The notes below the pieces were generated by a model, which worked only from the letters and a program-made list of their open reading frames with translations, was not told where the DNA came from and made no database searches. A DNA stretch of 64,000 nt from Microbacterium rhizomatis (GTDB lineage: Bacteria > Actinomycetota > Actinomycetes > Actinomycetales > Microbacteriaceae). Shown piece after piece: positions 62,301 to 64,000 of this stretch; the stretch's first letter is position 1; every line of letters begins with the position of its first letter. Location of the stretch: contig NZ_VYSA01000003.1 in NCBI RefSeq assembly GCF_008710745.1, forward strand, positions 372,001 through 436,000, in the 5' to 3' direction. The position numbers were made by a program, and so were the translations under genes.

Positions 62301-64000
62301 TGCTGCCCGCCGTCCGGGGGCACGTGGGCCCGGTCGGCGCGGTGGCCGGGGGAGCCGTACAGGCGGTCACGGGTGCGCGGTTCGCCCCCGGCTTCCACGC
62401 CGAGCTGGTGGCGCGCAACCGCGCCGTCACGATTCTGCACGGCATCCGGATGCTGGAGCACGCCGGGAATCTGCGGAACCTCCGGCGCCTCGTCGGCGCA
62501 TACGACGGCCCGTTCGAGGGGCCGCGGTTCGCGGATTCCGACGTGTACAAGACGCTCGAAGCGATCGCCTGGGAGCTCGGGCACCAGGAATCGGAAGAGC
62601 TGCGACGGTTCTACGACGAAAACGTGACCCTGCTGATCGACGCACAGCGCGAGGACGGATACCTCGACTCGGCGTACCAGCGGGGCGAGCCGTTCGGCGA
62701 ACCATGGAGCGACTTCGCGCACGGCCACGAGCTCTACTGCCTCGGCCATCTCGTCCAGGCCGCGATCGCGGGTGTGCGCGCGCTCGGCGATGAGCGGCTG
62801 CTCGGCGTCGCCCAGCGTTTCGTCGCCCTCGTCGATCGCTTGTTCGGAGGTGACGACAGCCCGGTGTACTGCGGTCACCCCGAGATCGAGACCGCGCTGG
62901 TCGAGCTGTACCGCCTCACGGGTGACGAGCGTGCCCTTCATCTCGCCGAGGCGTTCGTGCGCCGGCGCGGCAGCGGTTTCGTTGCTCACGGCGATTTCGG
63001 CCCGCAGTACTACCAGGATGACGCGTCCGTGGTCGAGACCGCGACCATGCGCGGTCATGCCGTCCGGGCGATGTACCTGAACGCCGGCGTGGTCGATCTG
63101 CACCTCGAAACGGGCGACTCCGCCCTCTGGGATGCTGTCGCGCGCCAGTGGGCGGACCTCATCGCCCACCGGCTCTACCTCACCGGCGGAACGGGATCAC
63201 GGCACCGCGATGAGGCGTTCGGCGACGCATACGAACTCCCCAGCGAACGCGCCTACGCCGAGACGTGCGCGGGCATCGCCCTGATGAATTGGGCGTGGCG
63301 GATGTATCTCGCGAGCGGCCGCGCCGACTACGTCGACGTGATGGAGCGGTGCCTCTACAACGTCGTGCTCGCGGGCATCTCCGAGTCGGGCGATCGCTTC
63401 TTCTACAGCAACCCCCTGCAGTTGCGCAGCGATCACGGTGCGAGCCAGCAGGAATCCGCCGGCACCCGGCTGGACTGGTTCTGGTGCGCGTGCTGTCCGC
63501 CCAACCTCATGCGGGTCTTCGCGACCCTCGAGCACGTGATGTTCGCGCGGCGCGATGACGAGATCCAGGTCGCGCACTTCGGGAACGCGGCCCTTGCGCT
63601 GGACGGGGGCGGCACCCTCGAGATGCGTTCGGACTTTCCGTCCGACGGCCGCCTCTTGTTCTCGGTCGCGGGTGATGCCGGCGCCGCAACGCTCGCGGTG
63701 CGGATGCCGGCGTGGTCGGAGGGATGCGCCGTGGTGCGCGTCGACGGGCTCGACCGCCCGACGACTGCGGTGGACGGCTGGCTTCACCTCGGGGCGCTCG
63801 CGGTCTCGTCGAACATCGAGGTCGAGTTCGCGATGGACCCCGTGGTGTGGCGGGCGCACCCGGGCGCCGACGCGCTGCGTGGCACCGTCGCGGTCACGCG
63901 CGGGCCGCTCGTTTATTGCGCGGATCAGGCCGATAATACCCTCGACGTCGAGCGGATCGTCGTGCCGACCGACCCGGTCTTCGACGTCGAGTTGGGGCAG
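62300..64000 (+). CDS. GH127 beta-L-arabinofuranosidase (3' end outside window)
   Basis: 567 codons are present, and the frame is open at the window edge. The enzyme is recognised by Glu321-x-Cys323 (YAETCAGIALMNWAWRMYLASG) and Cys396-x-Cys398-Cys399 (FWCACCPPNLMR). In the characterised Bifidobacterium HypBA1 enzyme Glu338, Cys340, Cys417 and Cys418 bind zinc and Cys417 is the nucleophile, so Cys398 is the expected nucleophile here. The family removes beta-L-arabinofuranosyl groups, for example from hydroxyproline-linked arabinosides of plant extensins. No signal peptide, so it would act after import. Last visible gene of the cupin-transporter operon. Confidence 0.93.
   Translation, partial: MLPAVRGHVGPVGAVAGGAVQAVTGARFAPGFHAELVARNRAVTILHGIRMLEHAGNLRNLRRLVGAYDGPFEGPRFADSDVYKTLEAIAWELGHQESEELRRFYDENVTLLIDAQREDGYLDSAYQRGEPFGEPWSDFAHGHELYCLGHLVQAAIAGVRALGDERLLGVAQRFVALVDRLFGGDDSPVYCGHPEIETALVELYRLTGDERALHLAEAFVRRRGSGFVAHGDFGPQYYQDDASVVETATMRGHAVRAMYLNAGVVDLHLETGDSALWDAVARQWADLIAHRLYLTGGTGSRHRDEAFGDAYELPSERAYAETCAGIALMNWAWRMYLASGRADYVDVMERCLYNVVLAGISESGDRFFYSNPLQLRSDHGASQQESAGTRLDWFWCACCPPNLMRVFATLEHVMFARRDDEIQVAHFGNAALALDGGGTLEMRSDFPSDGRLLFSVAGDAGAATLAVRMPAWSEGCAVVRVDGLDRPTTAVDGWLHLGALAVSSNIEVEFAMDPVVWRAHPGADALRGTVAVTRGPLVYCADQADNTLDVERIVVPTDPVFDVELGQ

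Overview
The window is high-GC, densely packed DNA that reads as an actinobacterial chromosome, most likely Microbacteriaceae or a relative. The clues are GC-rich third positions, LTAC/MSAC lipoboxes, frequent ATGA and GTGA start/stop overlaps, many GTG starts, two luciferase-like (F420-type) oxidoreductases plus an F420-type PPOX protein, a MocR regulator, and GH51/GH127 arabinosidases. The taxon is inferred, since no rRNA or marker gene is present. I found no tRNA, rRNA, CRISPR array, IS element or phage gene. No gap longer than 300 bp lacks a gene; the longest (about 160-220 bp) are promoter regions and are annotated.

Region 1 (1-6.2 kb), catabolic module A: the end of an amino-acid ABC ATPase, IclR regulator 1, SDR 1, an HcnA-HcnB-type fusion flavoprotein, a separate HcnC/DadA-type flavoprotein and a DapA-family lyase. 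Region 2 (6.3-27.8 kb), peptide module: a SnoaL-like protein; two complete Dpp/Opp-type transporters (one with separate ATPases, one with a DppD-DppF fusion); a prolidase-like amidohydrolase; a small TIGR04076-like protein; two LLM oxidoreductases; an S9 prolyl-oligopeptidase-family enzyme; an Lrp regulator; a class I aminotransferase; a DUF885 metallopeptidase-like protein; and a PPOX protein. Region 3 (27.8-32.9 kb, minus strand): a second DUF885 protein, an HpcH/HpaI aldolase, a 3-hydroxyacyl-CoA-dehydrogenase-like enzyme and two SDRs. Region 4 (33-44 kb), module B: a VOC protein, a polar amino-acid ABC transporter, an HcnB-HcnC fusion, a second DapA-family lyase and a separate HcnA ferredoxin-like subunit; then, on the minus strand, an old yellow enzyme, IclR regulator 2 and a GabD-type aldehyde dehydrogenase. 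Region 5 (44-51.6 kb): a class III aminotransferase, an ATP-NAD-kinase-like protein, a diverged split glycine-decarboxylase pair (GcvPA/GcvPB-like), a SnoaL-like protein and L-2-hydroxyglutarate oxidase. Region 6 (51.6-64 kb), arabinoside locus: GH51, a TIM-barrel/UPF0261 pair, a MocR regulator, cupin, Gfo/Idh/MocA, sugar isomerase, a CUT1 sugar transporter and a GH127 cut off by the window edge.

The most notable signal is regulatory. A 15-bp element, GTKCG-N5-CGAAC, occurs in the four divergent promoter regions of modules A and B and of region 5, and ahead of the first iclR gene. It is usually in tandem pairs whose starts are exactly 19 bp apart, and the 33-kb promoter carries two such pairs. 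With two closely similar IclR paralogues of the PcaR/PcaU type, this suggests one regulon covering a pathway that is split and partly duplicated. In that pathway two HcnABC-type oxidases have reciprocal gene fusions (A+B with separate C; B+C with separate A), each is paired with a DapA-family lyase, and an ALDH and a diverged PLP decarboxylase-like pair follow. The parts resemble hydroxyproline or opine-like amine oxidation, but no epimerase is present and the substrate is unknown.
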